From Erythrobasidium yunnanense (lineage: Eukaryota > Basidiomycota > Cystobasidiomycetes > Erythrobasidiales > Erythrobasidiaceae), in contig BCJC01000001.1 of NCBI GenBank assembly GCA_001600175.1, forward strand, positions 2,155,652-2,219,651: a stretch of DNA of 64,000 nt. The letters run 5' to 3'. This document shows, one piece after another, positions 35,390 through 46,251 of the stretch. The number at the start of each line of letters is the position of its first letter. Positions within the stretch are counted from its first letter, which is position 1. Both the position numbers and the translations under genes were made by a program. The notes under the pieces are model-generated. The model worked only from the letters and a program-made list of their open reading frames with translations. It searched no databases and was not told the DNA's origin.

Positions 35390-36118
35390 TTATATGTAAG
35401 CCTGGCACAGGAGGGAGCGTTCAAGAAGCGAACCGAAAGCCCATGACTGGTCGCCTTCGAAAGCGAGCTTGATGTTTCGAATTGGGTTGTTTGTGATCAG
35501 GCGAGCGGCCAGAGTGATATGCTTGTGAAGGCACCGGCTGCGGTCTGTATGGCCAGAGCCACTGCCTGGTCTGCTGACAACAATGGCTGCACATTCCTTG
35601 CGTGGTGTTTCCCAATCAATATCGTAAGCCCCGATAGATGCCCTCAGTTCTGGGATAATGCGGACGTGCGGGGTCTCTGAAGCGGTATCGTAGACGTCTA
35701 CAATAGACCATTAGTATATGGATATACTTGATTCCGCATGCGACTACATACGCCTCGAGCCTTCCTGCTCTTCCGGCAACCTCGAAAGGCAGTCTCCGCA
35801 CAATTGGCATGTAGACGCGTGGTAATATATTGTAGCTGTATGGCAAGGAGTCATCGATTGTGCCGACCGCCTCAAGTCGCACGAACATGCGATCTCAGTC
35901 CAGCTTCGCTCGCGCCAGATGTCAGGCTTTCCGAAGCCAGCGTCCAGGCAGACGTTACGGAAGCAGTCTTCTGTGTAGATTCTCCTAGTCGGAGAGCAAA
36001 GCAGCGAGAAAGCCAGGTGCGAGCTGAAGTCGGTGATCTCTTGCTTGAGCTTCAGCAGGAGTTCAGTTGGGAGTGCTTGCAAGCTTCGATAGGTATCAGT
36101 CTGTGAAGTTGGCTTCAT
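35390..36118 (-). CDS. F-box-like protein with cysteine motif
   Basis: CDS complement(join(35390..35697,35752..36118)), 224 residues. The N-terminal LQALPTELLLKLKQEI and SSHLAFSLLCSPTRRIY read as an F-box-like helical start. Then FRNVCLDAGFGKPD and SWTEIAC follow, with a HASTCQLCGDC segment that could bind a metal or is simply conserved. The second exon encodes a mixed region with IRNIKLAFEGDQSWAFGSLL. F-box proteins are substrate receptors of SCF ubiquitin ligases. Here only the fold start is recognised, so the assignment is tentative. Its start is 359 bases from the DRG1 stop, on the same strand. Confidence 0.5.
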
Positions 36119-36476
36119 GTGGATGTATAACACTTCTCGGCGCAGGCGAACGAGCGAGAAGGAGCGAAAGCATCTAATCTGATAAGATCGCCCTGATCGA
36201 AAGCTAGGCCTGCCGATACATTCAAATGGCCTTACTGAGTGACACACAAGGACTGCCATTCACTGCGACGGATTCTTCAAAGACATTCCAAGCCTTCGGG
36301 CAGTATCTGAGCAAAACCAGCAAAGCACGCATGCATTGTATCTCTTGAGGTAATAGCGCCCAGAAGGAGCTTGTAAATGCTACAGGTAGTTACAGAACCG
36401 ACAACCGGCCGTACTGCTTTGCCTAGGAATTGCAGCATAGCAAGCGAATGCGAAAAACGACTCGACCGAATACCTT

Positions 36477-38328
36477 CTAGATCTTCTTGACTGCAAGGTA
36501 GCATATCAGATAATGTATGAAGCTTCGACCGAAGTGCGAACATACCGATTTGCACGACATCTTCGTCTTCCAGAATATGTTCGAGGCCAACTTTCTGCCC
36601 TCGACTATGTTTCGCTGATGTGCCATAGACAATCACATACCTCGTCTGCTTCGCGATTTCACGCTGGAGTATTGCATATTCAGCATCAACACTACCCCAG
36701 TCAGGGGTTGGCAGCTTACATGGATAGCATTACAGAAGTCCTCGACCGAGCACTTGCTTCTTGGTAAGACAACAGGCGCCGAGTAGTCTGGAGCTTTTCC
36801 GCGCGGTCTCGTGTATACCCGGACCATGTCGAGCTTCTCCCACATCACATCGATGAGCTCGTCGACGTTCAGCCAGTCTTTCGCAGAGATGGGCACGCTG
36901 TTCGGGATACGGTACAAGAGATCGAGCTCTTCTATAGAAACTGTTGCACAGTGATGTTAGAACGATTTTCAGCTGTAATGCATCGAGATTATTTCACGCA
37001 CTTGCGTCGATCTTGTTTAGGACATAGCTAAATACGGATCTCAGCAGCATTTCTGCGCGATTCTTCGGTTGGCAGCTACTCACATGCAAGGGATGTATAT
37101 TCTGTTACCCTCCACCACATCAATAAGCTCGTCCAGCGTCGCATCGCATCTGAAGGAAACATCGCAATTCGACATCTTGTATTCCGCAAGGACAGCCTTG
37201 ATTTCTTCTGGCTCTAGCTTCGTGAGTGGCACGGTATTCGAAATAGCTATACCGCCCTTGTCTTTCTTCTTGATAAGGATATTCGGAGGCTTCTTGTTCT
37301 GTAAGCAAAGGCACTGTTAGACTGAGTCTATACCTGGTAGAAGTATGTGCTTCACGCACCAGACGAATTCCGAAACCTTCCAGTTCATTCTCGATGACGG
37401 CCTTGTCGCCCAGCGGTTTCAGGACATCCAGCACAATGAAGAGAAGATTACAAGAACGAGCGACTGCATGGAAGGTCAGCTAGCAGATGTACTCCAGAGA
37501 TAGTGCAGCATACCAGCAATGACCTGACGACCTCTTCCTTTACCATCTTTTGCTCCTTCAATGATTCCCGGCAAATCGAGAATCTGGATAGGCGCGCCGT
37601 GCACGCTGATTGTTCCGGGTACACTGCATGAGGTGTTGTCAGATAATCATCTGGACCTCGCATCGATATGACATACGTAGTCAAGGTTGTAAACTGTGAG
37701 ATACCAGGTCAGCCATGACAACTCCGCAGGAAAAGGCGCGCACTTACTTCGTATGCAGCAGCTATACTCTCTACCCCGGTCAATCCACTCATCAGAGACG
37801 ACTTGCCCACCGACGGAACTAGCATACGCAATTTAGCCAGGCGTGCAATCGTGATCTCAAGGGCAACTTACAGCCTATAAAGCCCACACTGGCTATACCC
37901 GTCCTTGCGACATCGAAACCAGCACCTCCTCCTCCACCTCCGCCTGTCGAAGGAGTAAGAAGCTCTCGCTTGAGCTTGGCTAGTTTGGCCTTGAGTTGAC
38001 CCAGATGAAAGGACTAGCCAAAGCCATGAGTAAGCTGGATGTCAGAGGGAGAATGAGGGACGAGCAGTACCGTAGCCTTGTTCTTCTGGGTCTTGGCCTG
38101 TTAGATTGTCGTACAGATATCAGGGAAAAGCCTTTCTTTCGAGCAAAGGCGCATAGCGCTGGCTTGCATACCATCTCATCTTCAATCTCCTGTAGGGATG
38201 GTCAGCTTGCGATATCATTGGTCATTTCATTTGCGAACTTGCCTTGATTCTGGTAGGCGCATCATCGCGGCTCAGCTTTCGTCTTTACACCTTACACCAG
38301 CCTGGTCGCACCTTTGAACGGTCGTCAT
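36477..38328 (-). CDS. RBG1: DRG1/Rbg1 ribosome-associated GTPase
   Basis: DRG-family GTPases act with Dfrp1/Tma46 on translating ribosomes. The start at 38328 gives MTTVQR; exons then add IK, EIEDEM and [22 protein letters not shown], the standard DRG N-terminus. G motifs are PSVGKSSL (P-loop), EFTTLTT with [21 protein letters not shown] and NKID near the end of the insert. The subtype is DRG1 rather than DRG2 because of AAYEFTTLTTVPG. The C-terminal TGS domain ends [12 protein letters not shown] (stop 36477-36479). About ten introns are present. Exon 2 is only 7 bases (38243..38249), and the intron after it has a GC donor. The gene is divergent from the Nudix gene, with 106 bases between the two start codons. 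Confidence 0.9.
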
Positions 38329-38434
38329 CTTGGTGGATCTGTACTCTCTGGCTCAAAGAAGTTTTGAAAGGTTTCTCTCGACGAAAGTGTTGAAATCGGT
38401 AGCCGGAAGAGGTACATCAATTAAGACGAGCTGT

Positions 38435-39483
38435 ATGCCATTCAAGGGCGAAAGCAATAACGAAGAAGAGCAGGAACAAGAGCATCTGTTATCCGGATCT
38501 AAGCGCGAAGACGGTGACGCTGACCTCGCGGACACTGATAACCTCCCGCTCGAGCTGGATCCGCTCACGTCGCGCTCGCTTCTGGCGTTGCGAAACCTCG
38601 TCAGATATGGCAGAAGACGTACTAGAAGGGATGGGATCCAGCATGGATGGCACGAATGGCCGAACACGCGAAGAGCCGCCGTCATGGTTGCCCTGTTTGC
38701 TGGACGGTCTGGAGAGCTCAACGTGTTGCTCAGTACACGCTCATTAGAGCTAAGGATTAATGTAAGGTTAGTCTAAGCGTCTTTGACCGATCTTGCTGAT
38801 GAAGTATGCTCGGACAGCCCGGCGAGGTCGCTCTACCGGGAGGAAAGATGGATCCTACAGATGCAGATCTCGAGCACACAGCCCGGAGAGAAGCCTTCGA
38901 AGAGATTGGCCTTCCTATGTCCCGCGAATCCGTTCGCTATCTCTGCTCTCTTCCTCCATTTCTGTCGAGAAGCGCGCCTCTACTCGTCACACCTATCGTC
39001 TGCTTTCTTCTCGATGCAGACACGAAGCCAAATCTGAACCCTCGTGAAGTAGCCAACGTCTTCTCCCATCCTCTTCAGTCTTTCTTGACAAACCATCCTC
39101 CGCCTGAACATTATGTCCCGAGCACAGTCTACAACGGTACTCGGCCGTATAGGCTGCAGTATGATATAAATTGGATACAGAACAAGCCGTATCGGCTGTT
39201 CAGATTCGAAGGCCGCTTGAACCCGATATGGTGAGCCATGCCCCTTGCATCGCTATTCAGCTAAGCCAACATGTTTCACAGGGGCTTCACTGCGGACATA
39301 CTTATACACACCGCTATGGTGGCATATGGGCACGAACCAGATTTCGAGAGGAGAGCGCCCGGCCAGCACAGGCGGAAAGATCTGGTCAGATTAGCTTTGG
39401 CAGAGCTCAAAGAAGGGAAGCTGCCAGAAAAGCCACGCTTATCTACTAATCTCAACTCAGGGAAGAATCAAAGTAAATTGTAG
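38435..39483 (+). CDS. Nudix hydrolase, coenzyme A diphosphatase type
   Basis: CDS join(38435..38761,38818..39230,39282..39483), 313 residues. The first in-frame ATG is at 38435; the frame extends upstream only with a TTG. The Nudix box is GKMDPTDADLEHTARREAFEEIGL, matching G-x5-E-x7-REUxEExGU except that the first acidic position is D/T-shifted, as in the CoA-specific Pcd1/NUDT7 group. That group also has the preceding NPGEVALPGG, which is present here across the first exon junction. The enzyme would cleave CoA or oxidised CoA, often in peroxisomes. The C-terminus is NQSKL; SKL at the extreme end is a canonical PTS1 peroxisomal signal and strongly supports that location. It shares a bidirectional promoter with DRG1. 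Confidence 0.88.
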
Positions 39484-39600
39484 CCATAATATATCCATGT
39501 ATCTAGCCTTGAATCTGCTGTTGTTGTACAACGACATTCCACTTCGAACTTCGCTATTACTGCTACGGAAACGTATTGAGACCCCGGTTCGTGTACTTGT

Positions 39601-40192
39601 CTAGCCCCATGCTACCGTAGAGCTATAGTTGACTATCAGCATGCCCTCTGTTCCGAAGCTCTGGCAATGATAGTCAGGACAGCCTTCAAGTATTCGCACG
39701 GCAAACGAGACTTACTTTGTACAAGTTCCCGACTGTATCATCTGGAGCAGGACTGAATGCCGCGTTGATGTATAGGAACTGGGCATCGAGAACGGTCCTC
39801 AGCGTCATGCAATACACAGCTCCGACGAAAGCACGTACGAGACTCTCAGAAACTTTCAGACCCAGTTCTTTACGAAGGAATTGGATGACAGTCTGGAACT
39901 TCTCGCTCGCTGTGATCTTTCGGAACTTCTGTTTGAGGATAGGCGCATTGCCAGTCGGCTGAAAGCGTATCACCACTATGTTCGCGATATCACTATCGTA
40001 TTCTCAAGACTGGGTTAAGTAGATGCGCGAACCTTTGCTGGCATCTTTGACCTTGTAGCCATTCAACGCAGCTTGAGCTTCGGGCGACAGTAGGCTTGAT
40101 GAGCCAGCTTGGCCGAACGAAGTAGATGCTGTCAAGGCTGCTGGCAAGGGAGGTGATACGGCTCCATCTGGCACAAAAGGGATGCTCGACAT
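39601..40192 (-). CDS. ATG12: Ubiquitin-like autophagy protein Atg12
   Basis: Atg12 is conjugated to Atg5 and promotes Atg8 lipidation. The start at 40192 gives a Pro/Ser-rich N-terminal tail of about 50 residues, usual for the family. The ubiquitin-like fold reads [18 protein letters not shown], then [18 protein letters not shown] joined to [20 protein letters not shown], and finally [19 protein letters not shown]. It ends on the required C-terminal Gly with no extension (stop at 39601-39603). There are three introns. Two are of ordinary size, one of them in frame (60 bases, inside the ESL-FLY region). The first appears to be only 30 bases (about 39999-40028) if the frame is to be kept. Confidence 0.88.
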
Positions 40193-40491
40193 CGAGTCGT
40201 CATGTTGGCAAGATCAGCAAAGCCGGCAAGTCACGTAGCAATTGAAGATCCGGTGTACGAATGGTCCTGTCGCTTGTCTAGATAGTGATTCTACAACATA
40301 TTCGCTAAGCTCTTTCGAGATGAATTTCCTGGAGGAAGGGATGTAGGCGCGACGTTTACGCGTATCCGTTTGCTCGGCTGGCGTGAGAGCATAGTCGGTA
40401 TGCCGTCCTTCTGGTCTCATCTCGCTATTACTACGGCTTCGGCTATACTGATCCCTGTTCCGAAACTGGAAGCACGACACCGTGCGTCCAT

Positions 40492-41814
40492 CTAGAGGCC
40501 ACGCTCTTCCGCTGGGTATACAAGCAGCGGGTCCAGTCGAGAACTGAGTGCTAGAAGTCCTGGCGCTAGCTGTAACGGACGCGGAGTCCAGTTTTTGGGG
40601 TTGACCGGGTTGGCCATCCGACCGTGATCCGCAGTAGGGTGTGAAAAGTGTGCTGTCACAACCAAAGAGATGCCTTGCTTCTTAGCGAGTACTTTCAGCT
40701 TCTCCGCCTCCTCTGCCGCTTCCGTCTTCTCCAAGACGCCGACGATTTTTAAAATTTCGACCTTGCTTAATCTTGCTGAAGAAGGCTCCACGCGGAATGC
40801 CAAAAATGCTTTTGCACATCTGGGTGCTTCCGCTCCACTCAGCATGAGTGTATGTATAGGAGGTATGGCTGATAGCAGATCGTCCAGCGATGCGAGATCT
40901 TCGGTACCGCAAAGAAGGTGCAGAACGGTGGCAGTAGTATCAACTTCCTGCTCCCCTAATGCAAGTAACGCCATTGCGTTGATGTCGAGCCTCACAAGCC
41001 TTCTAGCTTTAAGCATGATCTCGCGAAGGAGGGAGACTTCTAGTTCGCGCTCGCCTTCGTGCCAGAGCCAGCCATCCTGCATGAACATATATTCAAGAGA
41101 AGGTAGCTGGGGGAGCTCTACAGGTGTAAAGGCCTCATCGTCATCTTCCTCTGGCGCGAACGTGCCGATCTCGCTCAAGTAGAGTGTCTTCAGCTTGCCT
41201 GCTACCGAGGGTGCTGAGAGGTAGTTCACGATTGGTGTTAGTAGATCTGCGTCTATTGAAGTGTCTTCTTCCTGCGACAGCTCCAGGACAGAGCAATCGG
41301 GGGAAGACAGTGCGAGGTCCAGAGCCAGGTGTAGCTGCTCTTCAGTTCTAAAACTACACATCCGAACCTCTTGGATTTCTTTGTGTGTTTTGATGGCTTT
41401 GATAGTCTGCTTAAGTGGTATTGTGGGCATGCCCGGGGCCAGACTGGGGTGGACGGGCACTTCGAGTGAAGAGAGAGAATTGATGACTTTGGCCAGATCA
41501 TGATCGTAGCGCTCCGGCTCCTTGATTTGATATCCCATTCGGCCCCAATAACCCTCGTTTGGGTACCGCTGAAAGCAGCCAGCGAAAACCCCGATATCAT
41601 CCACGTTCTTAAGCCATAGCTTGTGCTGCAGATAGTCTTGCAAAGGGCTTTCACTGTCGAATCGTACATATTTGGTACGATATCGTAGGATCGCGCATGC
41701 TGCGTTGATGCGCGGATGTAGGAGGAGGAAGAGGCCGAGGTTTGGCGGATCGTGTTCGAATTCTTCGCCAACGATGAATAATACTTCATCGGGGAGGTCC
41801 AGCAGCGAGGGCAT
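40492..41814 (-). CDS. F-box/LRR-like protein 1
   Basis: A single exon of 440 residues beginning MPSLLDLPDEVLFIVGEEFE, an F-box start. It continues with LLLHPRINAACAILRYRTKY, where basidiomycete F-box proteins have the second helix and a strand. The rest alternates leucine-rich strand-helix units (VLELSQEE, LKTLYLSEIG, LVRLDINAMALL, IHTLMLSGAEAP, KVEILKIVGVLEK) like a degenerate leucine-rich repeat domain. The likely role is SCF ubiquitin-ligase substrate recognition, by family. A paralogue of the same length and order lies at 44599-45807, with a DUF2235 gene between them. The start is unambiguous because both copies share MPSLLDLPDxVL. Confidence 0.72.
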   Translation of the reverse strand: MPSLLDLPDEVLFIVGEEFEHDPPNLGLFLLLHPRINAACAILRYRTKYVRFDSESPLQDYLQHKLWLKNVDDIGVFAGCFQRYPNEGYWGRMGYQIKEPERYDHDLAKVINSLSSLEVPVHPSLAPGMPTIPLKQTIKAIKTHKEIQEVRMCSFRTEEQLHLALDLALSSPDCSVLELSQEEDTSIDADLLTPIVNYLSAPSVAGKLKTLYLSEIGTFAPEEDDDEAFTPVELPQLPSLEYMFMQDGWLWHEGERELEVSLLREIMLKARRLVRLDINAMALLALGEQEVDTTATVLHLLCGTEDLASLDDLLSAIPPIHTLMLSGAEAPRCAKAFLAFRVEPSSARLSKVEILKIVGVLEKTEAAEEAEKLKVLAKKQGISLVVTAHFSHPTADHGRMANPVNPKNWTPRPLQLAPGLLALSSRLDPLLVYPAEERGL

Positions 41815-42211
41815 GTCGAGCTGGTTTCGGGTCAGCCTTGCCGCAGGATAAGACGGCCAGATGAGCCGACGTACATTAGAACCCGATTACGAAGGACGGC
41901 AGACTATTTCAGACTGCTAGAGGTTGGTGGAAAGAGAGAGAGAAAGGCGAGTTCATCTGGCAGCTGGACGATCATGTCTTGTTTGGGCGCACCGGCCGAA
42001 GAAGCGTCGGCTCTACATTTGTCGTCGTATCCACAAATGTCATCGAATGTTCGTCCTGCGATCCAAAGCGCTCTCGGTTGCCGCGAGTCATAAGCCCCAG
42101 GCACCTGTACCTGCGTGTTTGCCCCGCCCCACCCCGCCTTATGAACATTGAGTAAGACCTTCTCAAAACCTGTTTCTGCGGACGTTGTCTGCTTGATTGC
42201 AGCTGAATACC

Positions 42212-44226
42212 ATGATTTCAACAACAGATCGCGAACCTCGAAGCCAGGCTTTGCTCGGTCCTGCGTCCAGTCTAGAACCTGGTCCTGCGTCCGACGTAGA
42301 CCACGAATCATCTCTAGGCGTAGCATCCGACACTTCTAGGCATAGCGTGCTTGTGAATCGTAGCGCGACAACCCAAGATAACGCAAGAACGTCTGCCGTA
42401 CGGCCCGGGAAAGCCATAATCGTTGGGCTTGATGGCACGAGCAACTGCTTCGAATCAAAGGTACGCAGTACAGCACGCCTTTTAGACGCAGGATTAATAG
42501 ACAGCTTCAATACAAGAGCGTTACCAATGTGATGCGCATGTGCAACATCCTAGACAAGACAGACCCTGCAACTCAAGCGGTATACTACCAGGCTGGCCTT
42601 GGCACATTTGACTACAGCAAGCGGTCCTCCAAGGCCCTGACCATCAATCCACGAGATCGTATTGCCGGCCTGGCCAGAGCAAAGTTGGGCCCTTGTAGCA
42701 CCGACCTTGCATTTTGATCGTTACTGATCGGCTTGCCCTTGTGATACAGGAACTTGGATGACCATATCTTGGATGCGTATAGGTTCTTGATGAACACTTT
42801 CAGAAGAGGCGATACCATTTACATTTTTGGGTTTTCTCGCGGGGCATACGCTGCATGCTGTCTTTGTGGGATGATAGAAACGGTACAGTCAGCATCTCTC
42901 ACAGCGCGATTTTCCTAAACAATTATGTGCGCGTTACAGGTAGGACTCTTACACCCCGAAAACACTCAACTCCTGGCATCTGCTTTTAAGACATATGCGT
43001 TGTCCTCGAAGTACCACTCGGTTGTGGACGATCCAATAGCCACCACATTCCGTACAACGTACTCGCGTTTGGTGCGCATTCACTTTTTGGGCATATGGTA
43101 AGCTTTCTGCATACCGAGGTCTGAATGACTGACTTAACGTGGGTACAGGGACTGCGTCGCTTCCGTCGGCTGGCGAGGTCTGGCTCCTTATGCTATTCCC
43201 CGTCACCATGGAACAGTGAAAAACGTCTCGTGAGTGCATACTGTTCCCTCCTTGCATCAAGCCTGAACGTTGGTTATCAGCCATGCTATCGCGCTTGACG
43301 AGCGGAGAAGCCGATTTGAAGTTCTGCATTTTCCTGCGATTGACTCCCTTCAGAATCCTCTCGTGGATTTTGACGAGCTCAAGCAGAAACGCGGAAGACC
43401 AGAGACTCGTGTGGAGGAAATGTGGTTCGTAGGAGATCATACAGAAGTAGGTGGAGGAGCCAATGGAGATGGCTGGCAACGTACCAGTGAATTCTACAGT
43501 CAGCTTGTCGGGTCTCGAGCGGTATTCGCAAATGGCGACATGACTATGCCCAAGGCCAGCCTTTCTCTGATTCCATTCAGATGGATTCTGCGGGCGGCTA
43601 CCACGTCGACCGTACGGCAGCAAGATTTGCATCCCCTCACAATAGACCCTTTCGGCATACGTCGATTCTCAATACTTCTCAATTACTCACGCTATTGAAG
43701 AGTGAGCGTTTCTCCCTTCGATAATTACGAGCTAGTTGGAAATCTTTTCACTCATACTGATAAGGAGGATAGAAAGGAGACTAGAGATCTGAATAATCAC
43801 CACATGTACGACTCCCAGCTACAAGCACCTAACAGGGAGTGCAATACTCTTAAGGAGTCTCCAACCATGGACGACATCTTTGACGTGCGTAAGCATTGGT
43901 TTTGGGCTCTATTTTATTCATTTCTTGAGCTGTAAGTCGACATAGTCTCACGCATGACTTTCTAAGCAGCCTGCTGATTGGGTCTGGAATCCTATTCGGG
44001 CGGAATCAGATGGGACCGCCACTTCTGGAAACCTCGAAACATTGCGATAAGGCAGAGAAATATTCACCCCTCAGTATTCGTATACAGGCGCATTCACACG
44101 ACGTATCAACCCCGAGCTGTAATCACCAACCCTGGTGAAGCGTCTTGCCTCGCAGGTTGGGAGGAGCACTTGAAGAAGAATGAAGAATACGATAATGCGT
44201 GTCTCGAAAGGCCAGACCTCCAGTGA
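42212..44226 (+). CDS. DUF2235 alpha/beta hydrolase (Tle1-like catalytic domain)
   Basis: The ATG at 42212 opens a Ser-rich N-terminus, then KAIIVGLDGTSNCFESK, the first strand of the DUF2235 fold. Exon 2 adds SVTNVMRMCNILDKT. A later exon has LDDHILDAYRFLMNTF and IYIFGFSRGAYAACCL, whose GFSRGA is the nucleophile elbow with the catalytic Ser. MIETVGLLHP follows. WFVGDHTEVGGG supplies the conserved D-H-x-x-V-GG motif. The C-terminal exons read FWALFYSFLEL and WKPRNIAIRQRNIHPSV, expected near the end of the family. At least seven introns are inferred; the joins near 43670-43700 and 43932-44008 are my least certain. Family members hydrolyse lipids or are of unknown activity. No signal peptide is seen. 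Confidence 0.8.
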
Positions 44227-44598
44227 CAGATCCAACGGCGCAGGATGAGACTTGACATTTGGCGTACTGTTCATATAGGCCTACTGTAATTTGTCACAAC
44301 TCTCCCATATATCACTCTGTGATCGTATTACTCCACCATGGCTGTGAATCTGTAATGCGTAGCTCTAGAGTGCCACCCGAAAGCACATACTGAATGTACA
44401 TCGCTGCAATGCAACCGAGTGATGGTGCTTTCCGCCATTTCCGGATTCACCGCTCGTAGGCTGAATCCCAAGCAAACTGACTACAGAGTCTGGAAACCTT
44501 GATGTTCAGGACGCGTAGATCGATTTCAGTATATAGCACGTCCTTCCAGATAACATTCGCATTGCGGCATGCGCTCAAGCAATCATGCTACAACCGAT

Positions 44599-45807
44599 CT
44601 ATGCAGGATTTGCTGGCTTTCTCTTCAGAACATAAGGCTGCCAGAATGCATCCACGCTCTCAAAATGGAAGCGTGAAGCCGCCGCCAGAGCTTCCAGTTC
44701 TTCCCGCTGCTCTCCCTTCATTGGAGTATCGTATGGCACCAGCAATGCCTTCAGCCCGCTGAACGGATGCACTATGCCCTGAGCATCGTCTTCCAGTATG
44801 TTCTTGCCCACATCGGCTGCTCGGCGTCCGCTCAGAGTAAGTGATCGGATGGAGGGATAGCTGGTTAGCCAGCTGCTGAGAGGGAGCTGGATCTCTTCGT
44901 TACACGTAAGGTGCAGCGAATGAGGTCAAAACTGCACTCCTCTCTTAGCCATCTCGAGCAGGTCTGGTCCCATGATTTCCAGATATTCCACATTGGTTGC
45001 CCGCTTGAGAATGGCTTCTAGGAAAGCATAGTGCGCCATCCGCTCGTCGTGATTATCGTATCTGAAATACTCCATTCGCAGATATTTGAGGAGAGGTAGA
45101 TCGAGCATGTTGGGGAGTACCGGTTCGATGGCCAGGGGCCTGCACTTCGCTTTGTCAAAGTCGACAAAGGTGAAGCTTTCAAGCCTGCGAGTATGCGTAG
45201 AGCTAGCGAGAAAGTCTGCAAGCGGCGACAGATCGATTGGCCAGCCATTGCCTTGCAGATGTAATAGAGAGCAGTTCGGTAGACTGCGCGCCAGATCCAG
45301 CACCATCTGTAGCTGCTTGGACGAATCGCAAGCAACGAGTCGGATCTGGTGCAGATTCTTGTGCTGGCCGAGCGCGGTGAGACTCTGCTGCATATCGACC
45401 ATGTTCTCGCGTGAGCTCATGCACGCTCTTGATCCCTCGAATATTGCCTCGTGTATATCGCTCATGGCATCGATCACTTGCGCCAGCTGCTGATCGTACT
45501 GCTCTGGCGATTCGGTTCGTACAGAGTATCGCTTATTCCAGCATTGTTTTGTTTCCAGTCCCCGTTCGCATTGCAGGACAAGCATGATGCCACGGATATT
45601 CTTCAGCCAATGAGGATGCTTTAGATAGCCTGCAAGGGAACTCTGCAGGTCGAAGCGCCAATAGCGATTGCGGTAGCGTAGTCTGGCACATTCGTCGTTG
45701 ATACGGGGATGGATCAAGAGGAAGAGTCCGAGATCTTGAGCATCATGTTCGAAATAGAGACCGATCTCGTAGAGAACATCGTCCGGTAAGTCCAGCAGCG
45801 AAGGCAT
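44599..45807 (-). pseudogene. F-box/LRR-like protein 2, interrupted by one in-frame TGA
   Basis: A paralogue of 40492-41814, beginning MPSLLDLPDDVLYEIGLYFE. Homology continues to the C-terminus (stop at 44599), with IRSLTLSGRRA and FSGLKALLVPYD matching the other copy. One TGA codon at about 44926-44928 splits the frame after 293 residues. The sequence directly after it (PHSLHLTCNEE) still aligns with VLHLLCGTED of copy 1. The TGA therefore lies inside conserved coding sequence, in frame and without any shift. It could be a recent nonsense mutation, stop readthrough (the next base is C) or a 45-base phase-0 intron beginning GTGCAG; the last would remove aligned residues. A truncated 293-residue F-box protein may also function. 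Confidence 0.6.
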
Positions 45808-46251
45808 AGAAGACCTAGGAGCATCTTCTGCATCAGTCCCACACCTGTGCACCGTTGCTGATAACCATACTACTTCAATCACTGAACAACACTGAGTTGC
45901 TGTCTGAGTAGAAGGAGCAGTATATCAGGGAGAAGAAGGGCATGATGTGTAATCCAGGCAATAGCTGAGGAGGGCATAAGACCGATGACCAAAGGTCGTC
46001 TGCCCAGGTGATACGAGCATCTTTCTCAGTCGGCGGTAAGAGAGACCCTAGAACAGTTGTGCCAAATTACCGAGTCCCAGCGACTGCGCGTTAGTAAATC
46101 GTAGCTGAGGAAGACAGATCATGACGCATAGACCAGAAGCAGACGTAAGTCAGCTCACCGTTAGTAATTGGAGTGCGCCAAAGGCAAAGGCCGGTTTCAT
46201 GACGCGGCTCTAACCTCACCTTCCTGACAATCAAACTCGAAAGCCTTGGCC
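45808..46251. other. Divergent intergenic region, F-box copy 2 / NPL4
   Basis: No gene is supported. It should hold promoters for both flanking genes. Three AGTC-type or AGCTGAGGA-like repeats are visible by eye but none is convincing. Confidence 0.3.
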
